Shown piece by piece: positions 45,568-57,759 of a DNA stretch of 64,000 nucleotides (position 1 is the stretch's first letter; each line of letters starts with the position of its first letter). Under the pieces are notes generated by a model. The model was not told the DNA's origin, searched no databases, and worked only from the letters and a program-made list of their open reading frames with translations. The position numbers were made by a program, and so were the translations under genes. The stretch comes from Diphasiastrum complanatum (lineage: Eukaryota > Streptophyta > Lycopodiopsida > Lycopodiales > Lycopodiaceae), in NCBI GenBank assembly GCA_029204225.1, contig CM055105.1:16441353-16505352 (forward strand), in the 5' to 3' direction.

Positions 45568-47333
45568 ATGGCAATGTATGAGCAGCTTGCCCAAATCTCA
45601 ATGCTTTCCGGAGAAACTCTCAAGGGTTACACTGCACGATTTGCCAAGATGGCAAGAGATTGGAATTCCGGTCTTCCTAGTCACCACAAAATGGCATTTT
45701 TTTTATGTTGGAATACCACACGAGATCAAGATTGGTATGCCACCCTTTACATCATATACCAGTCCAAACAAGCTCTGTAAGGCAACCACTATTGCAGAAG
45801 CACAGATCTTGCACACACCATCACAGCCCATATCCAACATTCAAACAATCAGGGATGATAGAGCATCTAATCCACAAGATGCCACAAACAACGCTAGCCA
45901 AAGTACTAGCAGTACGGACGATCAGATGCAAGTTGTCAATGACACATATGAGATATGCAGTCAATCTGATTACCTCCCAGAACCACACCAATCGGAAGAT
46001 CCGACCACTGGACCAGTGCCATTATTGTTTTGGAAAACATCCAACACCTCAATGTCCAGTTCGGAATCCGAGATTACGAAATCAAGCCAATAAGGGAATT
46101 CTAGAGATTGGAAATCAATCAACAAAATCCTCATCTATGCCATCTAGTTTGTCATCATATCGCTCCTTCAAAGGAAAGGTCGGTCTCAGGACTTTCAGAA
46201 TCTTCTCTAGTGGCTAGGCAAGGTTCGGTGAAAGTATTGGTTATATCAGCGAGGGGATCATCCCAGGCAGGGGAAGTTCAAACGGGCTCACCAATATATT
46301 CCGTGGAAGGGATTAAAGCAGACCTGATACCGATGTACGTGCATCAATTGAGAGGTGACAAAATCTTACACATGGTACGGTGTTTTGGATGTGGAGGTAA
46401 ACATCGTAGATCAGAATGTCCACACCAAAATGATCTGTCCTCCTTTTATCCTTGGTGTGAACAATGCGGCATAAATTACCCATGTCGTGATTGTCCACTA
46501 AGAGATCCAAGAAAAGCCGTTATGAATCCTACCTGCTTGAATCGGCAACCTACATATGACCATGCAAATCCACCAACTGAGAAGCTGCACTACAAATGCA
46601 AACTTCTAATGCCACCTTGTTATGAAGCAGATGCGGATGGAAGGAATGAGAGAAAGATCCTAAGACAAGTTGACATGACCACACGTGAATCACCAACACC
46701 ACAAAAGATAGAGTGGGTAAAATCTATCCAACCAAAGATAGCGAAGAAGTCAAGAAATTGGCAACCGATGCAATCTAGCAGATTTTACCAAGCCTCATTA
46801 AACAAATGCTGCAACAACTTCTGGTGGATGAATTACAAAGGGTTCTCACGTCAACCATGCAACTTGAAGGCAAACTGACTACCAGTCAATGCAACGATCC
46901 ATCTGTACCACCTTCAAGAGAGCAGTCCATTGAGAAAGAAAAGACTAAGGTGGGAGATTGTCCTCTGATTTCAATGCCAATCATAAGCAAGATCCAACCA
47001 AAGTCGGAATGTGCCACTCAACATTTGGCCACCACAAAGTTACATCAAGACATCACATTGCTTAGACGGCCAAATCTATGGAATCCAAGCCCAAAACGGC
47101 CAATTGTACAACAAGAACCAACAATTGTACAACAAGAACCAGAACCTACAATGACAAAGCCTTGTAATAAATCTATAATATTGACTACTGAGGAAAGTCG
47201 TCAGGTCATGGCATACCATGAATACCTAGACAGACAAGAGAGTCAAGCAAGCATGTCATATCCACATTATGATTTGGGAGAGCCCATGACATTGGGACCA
47301 GTTGCGCCGATCTATGAGGATCCATTATGTTAG
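45568..47333 (+). pseudogene. gag: gag of element B
   Basis: Starts near the ATG at 45568 (MAMYEQLAQISMLSGETLKG); YTARFAKMARDW is a Tat-type capsid motif. Frameshifts near 45710, 46030 and 46860 split it over three frames. Knuckles: CHYCFGKHPTPQC (about 46015-46055), CFGCGGKHRRSEC (about 46381-46420) and a third, degenerate CEQCGINYPCRDC (about 46460-46495, Tyr in the His position). All keep the CX2CX3HX4C spacing of element C. The C-terminal tail (46806-47333) is Pro/Gln-rich with a tandem TIVQQEP. It stops before any protease. Confidence 0.75.
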
Positions 47334-47980
47334 CAAGATTTATCTTAGGATCCTCTGATGGCATACCTCGACTACCCAATTGTCAATGAACAAGGTTATC
47401 CGGAATGGCCACCAGACCCTTATGGGTATTATTGAAAATCTGGCAAGTCCAAGTTCTTGCTGATCGCCATCATCCAATAAAGCCTCAGGTTTTACGTAAG
47501 CGAATTTTATCCACGCTTTTCCTGAAGCACCCATGTCCCATCAGTAAAAGAACCGACAACAGTGCCCTTTCACGATAGTTGCAGCCTAGTGCCGAGGGAG
47601 GGACCGGCACTACTTTGGGCCGTGGATCCTGTTGTGGGTATTTCATGCAATAATGAACAAGTGGGTCCCACCACTTGAAATACTGTTGGCCAAGCGCACC
47701 ACGGCTTCCTGCGTGTATAAGACCGACCCAGTGACCACGCAAATCGGATAAATAGAATTTGAATAAAAGGACTTTGGGCCTTAGTAGATAAATTAATTAA
47801 AAAGCCCAAAGTCAAGTTCATAAGGTTCTAAGTTAAAAGAGAATCTCTCAAACTCACATGAATCATGTGAGTTTGGCCCTTTTTTTAATGAACCATTAGA
47901 TTGAAGTTCATTTAGTTTGAAGGGCTAGAATTTCATTGTAAATAGGCCAATGAGAGCCAAGATGGCCCTCCCTCCTCAAC

Positions 47981-47987
47981 TATATAA
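47981..47987 (+). promoter_or_regulatory. TATA box of LTR B
   Basis: TATATAA in CTCAACTATATAAGGAGGCC. Transcription would start about 30 bp downstream, just before the CT tract. Confidence 0.75.
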
Positions 47988-48032
47988 GGAGGCCATTTTC
48001 CATTGTACATATCTTCATTTTTCTTCTCAATA

Positions 48033-48172
<140 letters not shown>

Positions 48173-48390
48173 GGTGATTGGTGCATAGCTATGGGTAGGC
48201 GCTCGAGCCCCCATAGCCCCAACCATCCTTGGTGAGCTCTTATCTCTCTCTCTCTCTAACACTCTCTCTCTCTCATCACTCCTATCTCCTCTCTCTATCT
48301 CCTTTCTCTATCTCCCTTCTCTCTCTGTTGCTATGCAGGTGCGCATGGGCGGCTCCCAGTGAACGGACCCTTATACTACAACCGACTACA

Positions 48391-49110
48391 TTCTCACGGA
48401 GTTGTTCTCGGGCATGTGGTATCAAGACATGGCATTGCTACAGATTATTCCAAAATCAAAGTCATTGTGGAATTACCGCCTCCAGCAACAATTTGCGGAG
48501 TTTATGTTTATATGGGTCATGCAAATTATTATTGAATTTTCATTATATTCTGTGTTGATCTTGCGAGACCTATATACCTTGAAACTGACCTTTGTTTCTA
48601 TTTGGACAATTGAGGCATTAGAAGCCTTTGAAAAATTGAAAAAAGCGTTAGCTTCGACACCGATACTGCTACATGCTCCAGAAAGACACAACCATGCGAA
48701 TACAAGAAAGACTATCCCATATGATTTGCAGCTTAGAGATTCAGAAAAACATCATTCAACAACGAAACGTGAAGTGTTAGCCATGGTTTTTTCTGTAAAA
48801 AATTTTCGATATTATCTTATGGAAACGCACTTTGCTTTTTATACGAATCACTAGCCGTTACTTTATTTGGTAAACAAGACATGTAATACATGGTGTATTG
48901 CAAGATGGTTACTTTTATTAACAGTTTGACTTTCAAGTTGTGGTTCATAAGGGTAAACAACATTATCTCACTGACCATGTTTCGAGAATTGAATCTACAC
49001 CGGTTAATACTGAAGGGGATGATGAACTACCAGATGTTGCGTTATCTTATGTTCAAGCAACACCTGAGTGGGCATCAGATATTGTTGAGTATCTGATGTT
49101 AGGTTAACCT
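48391..49110 (+). pseudogene. RT thumb and RNase H of element C
   Basis: After the B junction: GVVLGHVVSRHGIATDYSKI and VELPPPATICGVYVYMGHAN (RT connection), then FEKLKKALASTPILLHAPE, and RNase H: SEKHHSTTKREVLAMVFSVK (catalytic Glu), FRYYLMETHFAFYTNH (DH mutated to NH), PLLYLVNK and ARWLLLL. Several frameshifts. RT fingers and the YVDD palm are absent. Confidence 0.82.
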
Positions 49111-49140
49111 AGTGACTCCTTGACAAAAGTATAGAAGAGA

Positions 49141-49795
49141 CAATTGATTCATAAGACTCAATATTATCAATTGATTGTGGGACAATTGTATTGTCGTAGA
49201 ATGGATGATATTCTTCGAAGATGTGTTTTACCACATGAAGTACCTGAATTAATCATGTTTCCACATGATGGAATGGGCAAGGACACTTTTCTACAAATAT
49301 CACTGTTCGCAAACTTTTGCAATTAGGGTGTTGGTGGTCTACACTTTATAAAGACACTGAAAATTACATTCATTCATGTGATGTTTGCCAACGGGTACGA
49401 CATCCTACACGACAGAACTATGAACCATTACATCCGATTCTATCGTGTCTTATCAAAATCGTCAGTGATCGTGGTACACACTTTGTTAATCAAATGATAA
49501 AGTGTTTATTGGAAGACTTTTTTGTTATACACCAGTTTAGTACTCTGTATAATTTCAGGGGTAATGGCCAGACTAAATCTTCCAATAAAATTCTCTCCAC
49601 TATTATGACAAAACGGTTAAAGCAAGTCATTCTGACTAGGAACATAAATTGCATGCAACATTATGGGCATTCAGAATCACTTACAAGAGTAGTACCAATC
49701 AAACACCTTTTCAACTAGTTTATGGTCAAGATGTTGTCATGCAAATTGAATCCTTAGTACAGTCTCTACACATAGCAGCAACAGATACATCTCAG
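49141..49795 (+). pseudogene. Integrase of element C, core deleted
   Basis: Zinc domain: ILRRCVLPHEVPELIMFPHD and WWSTLYKDTENYIHSCDVCQ. It then jumps from LHPILSCLIK directly to IVSDRGTHFVNQMIKCLLED, losing about 80 residues including the first catalytic Asp. QFSTLYNFRGNGQTKSSNKI (catalytic Glu region altered) and the C-terminal ATLWAFRITYKS and PFQLVYGQDVVM follow in another frame. Confidence 0.85.
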
Positions 49796-49839
49796 TCTCT
49801 GCGGTACTCCATCCATCGTGATGTTCCAACTACAACGGA

Positions 49840-52690
49840 CATCATGATGCTTCCTAGCGCAAGCATGGTCGTTCAGTGGATGACCCTTGCCGAGGCTTTG
49901 CTCACGGCAATGGGAATCTACGACTGGGCCTTCTCTGAAAAAATAAATATGCATTTCATTACCATGGCCTTTAGCACTTGGACTGAGGCCAAGTCTAAGT
50001 TTTATATTACTTTCCAGACTACCACACACAAGGTGCGTGTTACCGAAGCCACCCTTGCAGCCATAGGAATTACATCTGGTAAGGAGCCATCTCCAAATCA
50101 TAAGCATGCCAAGAATATGATCAAGTCATTTGTTGACACCTCCATCGAATACTACTGGACTCATGACGGATATCTCCTAGACTCCATCCGCGATCCCATC
50201 ATCCTCCACTCCGTAGCCCACAGCTCCTGAACAACTTCCTGATGGTTGGCAAGCTCAGAAAGGAACATATTTCCTCATAGATCCTGCACCGTATTGTCAA
50301 CTCCAACTACAAGATAGGATCTAGCCCCCGCAACTCTTATAATTGGTATAAGATGGCTTTTGGAGAGTTGAAGAGGGCAATAAAGAGTAACACCAAGCAA
50401 CAATTTGCGGCTGGCCCTCTTCTCTCGCTATCATCTGCCTCTTACCTAGAGGATAGGCTTCATGGGTTTAATGCCGATATCGTGCTATCAATCTATGAAG
50501 AAGCACCGGCAGAGTCTTCTCACCAGACATCTTCCTCACATAGTCGTCACCGTGTATGTAGCAAGACCGCTATTATTGACTCGTCTCTTGCGACACGACA
50601 ATGGACTAGGCAACCATCGCCCGTTGTGCTACAACCCCCACCTGCCACCCGCACTGAACTACCTATTCCCTCTACCTTCGATGCTTTCCTAGCCTCTGCT
50701 TTCTCTCAAGGATAGTCTGTGACCATTGGGGCTACAATTCCCATCACAGCTACCCAGGCCGCCTCACCCCCCCACACACACGAGAGCAGTTTCACCAAAT
50801 ACCTAGTATTTCATGGACATGTTTGAAGATTTTGATCCCTTGGGGCCTCAGAAGTTTTTTCATGCCCCAAAGTCTAGCGCCTTTTGAACTCCAATCCCCC
50901 GCAAGAGGATTCGAGATTGTCCATGATTTCGAGAATATTTTTTAAGAAACCTTTCAGGTGGAACCACAAGAAACTATAGCAGCTCAGGCACCAGATAAAT
51001 TCGAGTCGGGCAAGCTGTCAAATCCCCAAAGCAGTTTGATGCCACGGTACCTGAGGGCTACGAGGAAGAAGATATATTTGAAGAAGAAGAATTATAGGCA
51101 CCAGGTCCATGCCAAACATGGATAGTACCACTAGTTTCTCTTGCTGCTACCACCTCCACGACAATAGATTCTGGTGATGCTCTCGGTTTAGTCTCAAGCC
51201 TTGCACAAGTGATCCAGTCTAAGTTGGATAAGAAAAAAGAAATGGAATAACATATCTCAGACATGGGATCTGAGAATACTCTCATCAGCCAAAAATTCAT
51301 CCAACTAGACAAGGAGTTGAAGATTGTCAAGCAACACAAAGCGAGTCTAATGCTGAGATGAAGAAGGCACAACAATCCGCTGATTGCCTAGAAGACTATG
51401 TCAATACACTACAGAATGTCCTCACAATCTCACAAGACCAAGTAGACAAGGTTGTGCAGGACGCAAAACAATATGTATAGCTGTTACAGGGTGAACTGTA
51501 GATGGCCAAGCAAGATCGCACACGTCTCCAAGGTGAATCGGATGTGACCACCCTTGAGCGTGATGCATATCTTCAGACGCAAATTCCTGATCATCTAGTA
51601 ACTCTGACAAAAATCGGATATTTGTTCAGAAAAGCTGAAACCTATCGAGTGGCCCTTCAAGGTTTCCAAGGCCGCTTTGACAGATTCAAGGGTACTGCCT
51701 CGACTGAGTTGGCAAAGGCCAAAGCAACCATCAAGGAATATGAAAAGGCTATTGCTCAAGTTTTGGAGTCCAACCCTCAAATAAGTGTTCCATTGATGCC
51801 ACAATTCTTGCCTCAACAACAGGACCAGGCAGGATTGGATACAGGCTTTTATTCAGGCATGGTACAGGGTGGAGCCCCGAAAGAAGAAGAAGTACAACCA
51901 ATTCCAAAGGCAATGCAAGCAGGTCCATCTACCTCAAGGACCTTTGTTCAGAAGACCAATCAGCATTGAGGACCAGAGCCAGAGCTTCTTAACGCAACAT
52001 CCCCATGAGTCTTCGTGTGGTGATTAGGTCATTAAATTTAAGACCTCTGAAATAGAGGCCAGCAAAGAGTTGGATAAATTACCTGCATTGGGAGATCAGC
52101 CGACCTGGAGAACTACAGTTTTTGAAAAAACTCCAGAATCAATCAGGAGTTATGTGGCCAGCCCTCGCCAATTGTGCATAGATCCATACTACGTTCCAAT
52201 GCCATGAAGAAATAAGTGGAAAGATCTAGGATTGGCCATGGACAAGATGATGATCCATACACCAAATTGGCCAATAATCCACCAACCGTACAGTTGGAAA
52301 ATCTCAGTGGATTTCCATCATGCCTTTTAAGCATACCAGCGGGAGTATGTACACTCTCTCGATCCACCAACAATGAGGCAATTGGTGTTGTTTGCAAAAG
52401 ATTTGAATCTATTGGCATCCGTTGCAACTCGATGGGATGATTGCCTTCCCACTTTGGCATTCGATCCGAATAAGCCAATGGCATTAGAGAGAGTTAAAGA
52501 TCAGCTGCCAGTGGCAAGATTATATTTTCGTGCTACTATGATGGGAGGCTCCTGGGAATCTCGGTTCACTATTTGGACAACCTCAAAGTGAATCACCGGA
52601 GCCCATCGTTGTTTTTTGCCACACAACCTGGATTTCAACACTGCCCGACTCGACTTCATGGAGAAGGTGCAGTATCAAGTTAATAATGAT
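49840..52690 (+). pseudogene. Extra ORF between integrase and 3' LTR (element C)
   Basis: Unknown large protein, broken into several frames. Part a (49846-50228): VVQWMTLAEALLTAMGIYDW, KINMHFITMAFSTWTEAKSK, RVTEATLAAIGITSGKEP. Part b (50353-50715): SSASYLEDRLHGFNADIVLS then a Ser/Pro linker. Part c (51300-51780): coiled coil, LTKIGYLFRKAETYRVALQG, ELAKAKATIKEYEKAIAQVL. Part d (52060-52680): WRTTVFEKTPESIRSYVASP, LVLFAKDLNLLASVATRWDD and DQLPVARLYFRATMMGGSW. Part a matches the K copies (57317-58581); parts c-d match element D (20880-22637). Position after integrase recalls the env-like ORF of Athila, but I see neither a signal peptide nor a membrane anchor. Confidence 0.62.
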
Positions 52691-52771
52691 TCAACGTGAT
52701 GCTAATAAAAGTCCACAATAACTGCATCTCACAGGTGTCATGAGACCGCCACCAGTTTTGGTGAGAGATAT

Positions 52772-53330
52772 TGTTGGAGGGCTTGCAGATCCCAAGGCAA
52801 TCCTAACCCTACTTAATAAGTGAGAGGGATTTGGCACACTGCGTGTGTAAGGCCAACCTGATGATTACATAGTTATTTGATAATTAGAAAGTCAATAAAA
52901 GGATTTTAGGTCTTTTTGCGGGACTTTTAATGTCATAGGCCTAAATGTCAAGTTAGTGAACAAAATAGGGGTTCCCATCAAAATTGGTTCAAATTTAAAT
53001 TCAAATTGGTTCCCTCCAATTATTGAATGGGTCCCCACTCTTTTTAAAATATTAATAGTTAGGGAGGTAGAAATGGGCCAATAGGATTTTGAGGCCAAGG
53101 CCCTCCTCTCCACTATAAATAGGGGCAAACTCTAGTTGCTCCTCATGTTCATATCCTCATTTCAATACAAGCAGATTGGTTTCTTATGGAATGGATTTGT
53201 GAATGTCCTTGCTCTCTATCACGTTTCCTCCATCTCTCATGCTTTTGTTGTATTTGCTAATTGTTGGATCTGAATGTTATTGGAATTGCTATTTCCTATG
53301 CCTTTTGTGAAAGAGAAAGGGAGAGAGATA
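52772..53330 (+). repeat. 3' LTR of element C (right end uncertain)
   Basis: Starts TGTTGGAGGGCTTGCAG at 52772. Inner phrases resemble LTRs B and D (GCGTGTGTAAGGCC; GGCCAATAGGATTTTGAGGC). TATA box CTATAAATAGG at about 53114. A related LTR on the minus strand lies at about 60720-61110. The CA end was not located. Confidence 0.65.
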
Positions 53331-53680
53331 AAGAGTAAGCTATCTTCATTGTGGATTCTAGTGTTAATGGTGTAGTGTTAATGCTTAGGGTTAATGGATG
53401 TTAGAGTTAGGTGTGGATCTTCCATTCATGCCATAACCTGAAATATACTATCGCTCTCATGGGAATGAACATGCGCGTGGCAACTAACTTCATCTCCTTG
53501 ATGATAGATTGCTTGGATATTGGGTTGAGGATAGGCTAGGAAAGAAACCCACTACAACCGCTATGGATAGGTTTAAGCAAACGAGGAGAGATTTTTTCTC
53601 TTGTAGTTTTGCCTCACGTCCTCTCACAACCTTGAATCCTCTAAGACGAACGAGAAGGCATAACCACACGAAAATACTTT
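53331..53680. other. Junction between LTR C and element J
   Basis: No coding sequence recognised; probably the end of LTR C and the lost 5' part of J. Confidence 0.4.
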
Positions 53681-53686
53681 GACGAA

Positions 53687-53944
53687 TTGGATCAATTAAC
53701 ACCAGAAACCCAGAAACTGAAGAAAAAGAAAATGAAAACATCTATGTCTCAGATAAAGGCTAAGAAAGAAAATCTCTGTTTCATTTGTAATAAGCCTGGG
53801 CATATGATGAAATTTTGTCCAGAAAGAAGAAAACTTGTGGCACATATGATCGAAATCCCTGGAGGTAAAGGTAAAATTTTGGAAATTAACCTGACGGATT
53901 ATGAGTGTGAATGTTCTTTTAGTACTGCTTCTTTCTTGCTCTAA
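53687..53944 (+). pseudogene. gag: Gag zinc knuckle of J
   Basis: Basic stretch (QKLKKKKMKTSMSQIKAKKE), then a canonical CX2CX4HX4C knuckle CFICNKPGHMMKFC. The capsid part is missing. Confidence 0.85.
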
Positions 53945-54390
53945 TGAGCTTTTCTGTTTAACTGGCACAATTAAAGATCAAGAAGTAAGTATTTTATTAG
54001 ACAATGGTTCTATTCATAATTTTATTAATTCTCTTCTTGTGTAGAAATTTAGCTTGGAAACTGAAGCCGGTAATCAAAGAGTACAAAGTTTATCTAGCTT
54101 CAGGAGCGAAGTTGGAGACTTGGAACGTAAAAGTACCGAATCTCCCAGTTTTGATACAAGAACATAGAGAATTGGTTAGTTTTCATGTTTTAGACCTAGC
54201 TTGTACTGATTTAATTTTTGGATATGGATGGTTATTTAGCAAATCACCTTCTCTGACTATTGATTTTGAGAAGCATGTTTTCACTTTCAAGGAGGGTAGT
54301 AAGATAGTTATTTTATTTGGCAGTAATTTTGTACATCCATCGGATGAGATTTCTACAGTTTATGCAATGGAAGCATTTGATTATTCATAG
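53945..54390 (+). pseudogene. Aspartic protease of J
   Basis: SILLDNGSIHNFIN (DSGS-type active site with Asn for Ser), then after a frame change VYLASGAKLETWNVKVP and DLIFGYGWLFSKSPSLTIDF. Confidence 0.8.
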
Positions 54391-54479
54391 TATGAAGTTT
54401 CTTCAGTATTTGTTATTCCAGTTTTGGATGTTTTTGATGTGTATCTAAATTATTATGAATTCTTTGCAATTCTTAACTC

Positions 54480-55240
54480 AGTAAGTTTAGATCACAAATA
54501 AGCAATGAAAAGTCAGATCATAAGTGAGTTTAAAGATGTTTTTCCATCAAATTTACCTCATGGTTTACCACCATCTAGGTTAGTAGACCACAGAATAGAA
54601 TTAATTCCAGGAATACAACCTATTCCTAGATAGTCGTATAGGTTCTCTCAGAAAGAGGAGATAGATATTTCAAATCAAATAGAAAATTATCTAAGGATGG
54701 GACATATACAACCTAGTAAATTACCATGGGGTGCTCTTGTTCTTCTAAAAGCGAAGAAAGGGGTGATGTGCATGGTTTTTGGATGTGCATGGATTACAAG
54801 GGGTTGAATAAGGTGACTTTCAAAAATAAATATCTAATACTTAGGATGGATGACCTTGTAGATCGCTTAGGTGGACTCAATATTTCACTAAGATTGATCT
54901 CAAGATAGGACACCATCAGATAAGAATGAAATCAAAAGTTGTCCAAAAGATAGGATTTCGTACTAAATTTGGCCATTATGAGTTCTTAGTGTTGCCATTT
55001 GGGTTAACGAATGCTCCAGCGATATTCCAACAAATGATGAACGATTTGTTTCATCTATATTTGGGGAAGTTCATGGTAGTATTCCTAGATGATACTCTCG
55101 TTAAGATAAAGACCTTTGAGGAACACATAGAGCATTTGAGGACTGTCTTGATGAAACTTCGATAAGAGTTACTCTACGCTAAGGAATCCAAGTGTGAATT
55201 CTCTAAGCATGAGCTAGTTTATCTCGGTCATAAGAATGGA
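54480..55240 (+). pseudogene. Reverse transcriptase of J
   Basis: Recognisable: MCMDYKGLNKVTFKNKYLI, KIGFRTKFGHYEFLVLPFGL, TNAPAIFQQMMNDLF, the catalytic VVFLDDTLV, and ESKCEFSKHELVYLGH. At least four stops or frame changes. Confidence 0.88.
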
Positions 55241-55600
55241 TAGGCCACTAGTGTTTGAAAATAAAAAAATTCACGGGTCCTTAGTTGCGTTATACTATTC
55301 AGGAAAATAAATTATTTGTAATTTTTATGCACTTAAAACCTGGAGACACTACTTGTATGGTAGTAAGTTTATAGTGTACACGGATCACCAGCCTCAAGTA
55401 TTTTTGTAATCAACATGATTTTTGGGGGAGGAAAGCCTGATGGGCTGTATTGATGCAAAAATTTGATCATGAACTCCATTATATAAGAGGCAACTCGAAT
55501 CAAGTTGCGGATGCTCTTACTTGAATTGTTGAACTGAACAAGTTGTCATTCACCCAGATTTCTACAGATCTATATCTTTGATAAGAGAAAAATATTAAAC
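55241..55600 (+). pseudogene. RNase H remnant of J
   Basis: ALKTWRHYLYGSKFIVYTDH (catalytic DH present) followed by QP, then a broken tail with HYIRGNSNQVADAL-like codons near 55475-55520. Confidence 0.75.
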
Positions 55601-55699
55601 GAATTCTCATATTGGTCATATTTGGAACATTGTTTGGACAAAAATAAATGAAAACAGTGCTGAGTCTAGTTCATAGGGGACTAAAATAGCAAAGAAAAA

Positions 55700-56502
55700 T
55701 AAGAAGATTGTGGGACAGTATACCATTCGAGATGTATTGCTATTTCGGAGCTCAAACGCAAGATTTTGTTTGAATGTCATGACATACCTTGTGCAGGACA
55801 TCCTGGTATACACAGGACTCTTGACTTGGTCAAAAAAGAGAGTTTTATTGGCCAAAACTTAAGCCATACGTTGAGTCATATGTGATTAAATGCAATCCTT
55901 GTCAACTAGCTAAGGCCAAACGCCTTAAGGTTGGTGGTTTGTTGCATCTATTGGATATTTCTAACAAGAGATGGGAAAGCATATCGATGGATTTTGTAGT
56001 TGGACTTCTGAAGACTCAACGACTAAATGATTCTATTTGGGTTGTTGTGGATCGGTTAACTAAGTTAGCTACTTTTATAGCAATTAAGTCAACTGTTAAG
56101 GCTTCTAATTTAGCCCAGATCTTTGTTGAGAGATTATTTCAGTTATATGGACTATCGAGTGACATAGTTAGTGATAGAGATCCTAAGTCCACATGTCAGT
56201 TTTGGTCAGCAATATTCCATAAAATGGAAACTTCCCTTAGTTTTAATTCTTCTGATCATCCTAAATCGGATGACCAGAGAGAAAGGACTAATCAGACTAT
56301 GGAAGATATGTTGAGGACATATGTTTCTCATAGGCAATCTCATTGGGAAAATTACATTCCTCTGATTGAGTTTCCAAACAATAGTAGAAAGCATTCCACT
56401 ACAAGTTACAATCCTTTTATGCTTATGTATGATTTTCAGCCTAGATCTCCGGTTAATGTGGAGACGCAATCTGTTAAGGTCCATAAAGTTGCTGATTGTT
56501 AG
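55700..56502 (+). pseudogene. Integrase of J
   Basis: Zinc-domain relic (HDIPCAGHPG...HRTLDLVKK frame near 55780-55840), CNPCQLAKAKRL, core ESISMDFVVGLLKTQ, VVVDRLTKLATFIAIKST, IVSDRDPKSTCQFW (second Asp) and QRERTNQTMEDMLRTYV (catalytic Glu replaced or shifted). The open stretch covers 206 codons; it stops at 56502. Confidence 0.88.
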
Positions 56503-56504
56503 CA

Positions 56505-56864
56505 CAGATGTTCTCTCCGTCGAATTCAGTCGATCTAATTGGGAACTCAAACTTCATGCTACTCTCTGGGCTTATCACACCACCGCAAAGAGAGCTACAT
56601 GCTTAATCCCTTTCCAGCTAACATATGGCCAAGAAGTCGTTATGCCTATAGAATTCCATATCCCCTCCTTTCGAGTGGCCTATAGTCTTGAGCTCGATAA
56701 TCAACAGACTCTAGCAAACAAGTTAATTCATCTGGAACAACTATGCGAAATATGACGGATCAGCATCCATGCTCAACAAGTCCACAAACATCAACAAAAA
56801 TCATGGCATGATCGATCATTGAAACTTAGAGACTTCCAAGTTGGAGATAAGGTCCTACTGTGCA
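56505..56864 (+). pseudogene. Tat-like integrase fragment (K arm 1)
   Basis: SNWELKLHATLWAYHTTAKR, IPFQLTYGQEVVMPIEF and IHLEQLCEI, a stop, then SIHAQQVHKHQQKSWHDRSL and FQVGDKVLL. It joins J at 56502 and is cut at 56864, where about 400 bp present in arm 2 are missing. Confidence 0.82.
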
Positions 56865-57197
56865 TGATTCATTTTTAGCCTCCACTAATTATATTTTAAA
56901 GACAAACTTTCTAGAAATAGAAAATATTAGTTTTTTTCATCAGATATCCACTACCAGAATTTGCAAGCAATTCGCTAAAGCTTAAAATAATTCCCACAAT
57001 TTCTCAGTGATCTCCGCAAATTCCAATCAGACAAATTTTTGCATTGTCAGACATTTTTTTAATTTTGGCATACAAAAATCACTTACAGAAATTTGTCGAC
57101 CCTCAAAACATTGTCTCAAAATTCATGACCATCATTACCAAATTGTGAACACTGAGGACAATTTCTAAATAGATTTGTGAATTTTTGACAAAAAAAA

Positions 57198-57211
57198 GTC
57201 TATATATAGAC
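57198..57211 (+). promoter_or_regulatory. Palindromic TATA motif upstream of the extra ORF (arm 1)
   Basis: GTCTATATATAGAC, a perfect 14-bp palindrome, about 106 bp before the ATG at 57317. Conserved in arm 2 at 58668-58681. Confidence 0.45.
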
Positions 57212-57316
57212 CTCCACCCTTCTCTCCACAAATTCATTTTAGATTTGCTCTCGAGTTCATGCCAAAATTTTTCAGAATTTTCAAACTTACCAGGGCAATC
57301 TAAAATCATTGCTACT

Positions 57317-57750
57317 ATGGCCTCACGTGATTCCTCGCTCTCTCTGCATCATTGTAAACCCCCTATGCCTTATTTAGAGGACATTTTAATGATTTGTATC
57401 AAGAATTACGCCGAGCAGCTGATCCTGGCCAAAAATATCCTCACAGACCTTGGATTTGATCTGACTCACTTCCGTGACCAACAGAACGAGAGCCTGATCC
57501 GAGTGGCCTACTCAACCTATTCGGATGAATTCTAGACTTTTATATACAATCATCAATGTCTCTCCTGAGCATCTACAGAGCATTGGCTTCCCTTATCTCG
57601 GAGAGACAATCCATGGCAAGGGCACCAGTTATGATGCCATGTATTTTACAAAGTTTCTGACAGAGGACGACAAAACTATTGTCCAAACCAACGACGGGAT
57701 CGCCATACGTCTCATCATAGATCCCCCATCTCCGGGCTGCCTCAGAACCG
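57317..57750 (+). pseudogene. Extra ORF, N-terminal part (K arm 1)
   Basis: ATG at 57317: MASRDSSLSLHHCKPPMPYL, then AEQLILAKNILTDLGFDLTH, LIRVAYSTYSDEF, a stop at 57533 (about 25 bp of arm 2 are missing here) and NVSPEHLQSIGFPYLGETIH, AMYFTKFLTEDDKTIVQTND. The pattern ILTDLGFDL...LIRVAYSTYSDEF...VSPEHLQSIGFP parallels element C (LLTAMGIYDW...FITMAFSTWTEAK...VTEATLAAIGIT). Cut by the inversion junction at 57750. Confidence 0.6.
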
Positions 57751-57759
57751 CTGGATAAA

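Larger units (their letters stand above)
53687..56502 (+). mobile_element. Decayed Ty3 (chromovirus-like) element J
   Basis: Gag knuckle, protease, RT, RNase H and integrase in canonical order over 2.8 kb, with frequent stops and frameshifts and no LTRs. It ends abruptly at 56502 in integrase, where a Tat-like integrase (K) begins. Confidence 0.85.
56715..57750 (+). repeat. Inverted repeat, arm 1 (element K)
   Basis: Pairs with 58128-59480 on the opposite strand at roughly 85-90% by eye, except for the deletion at 56864. Covers integrase tail, intergenic spacer and the start of the extra ORF. Loop 57751-58127. Confidence 0.85.

Noticed and set aside
49840-50230. Envelope gene of a plant errantivirus-like element
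   Set aside because: Position fits, but no signal peptide, fusion peptide, cysteine pattern or C-terminal membrane anchor is visible in the C, D or K copies.
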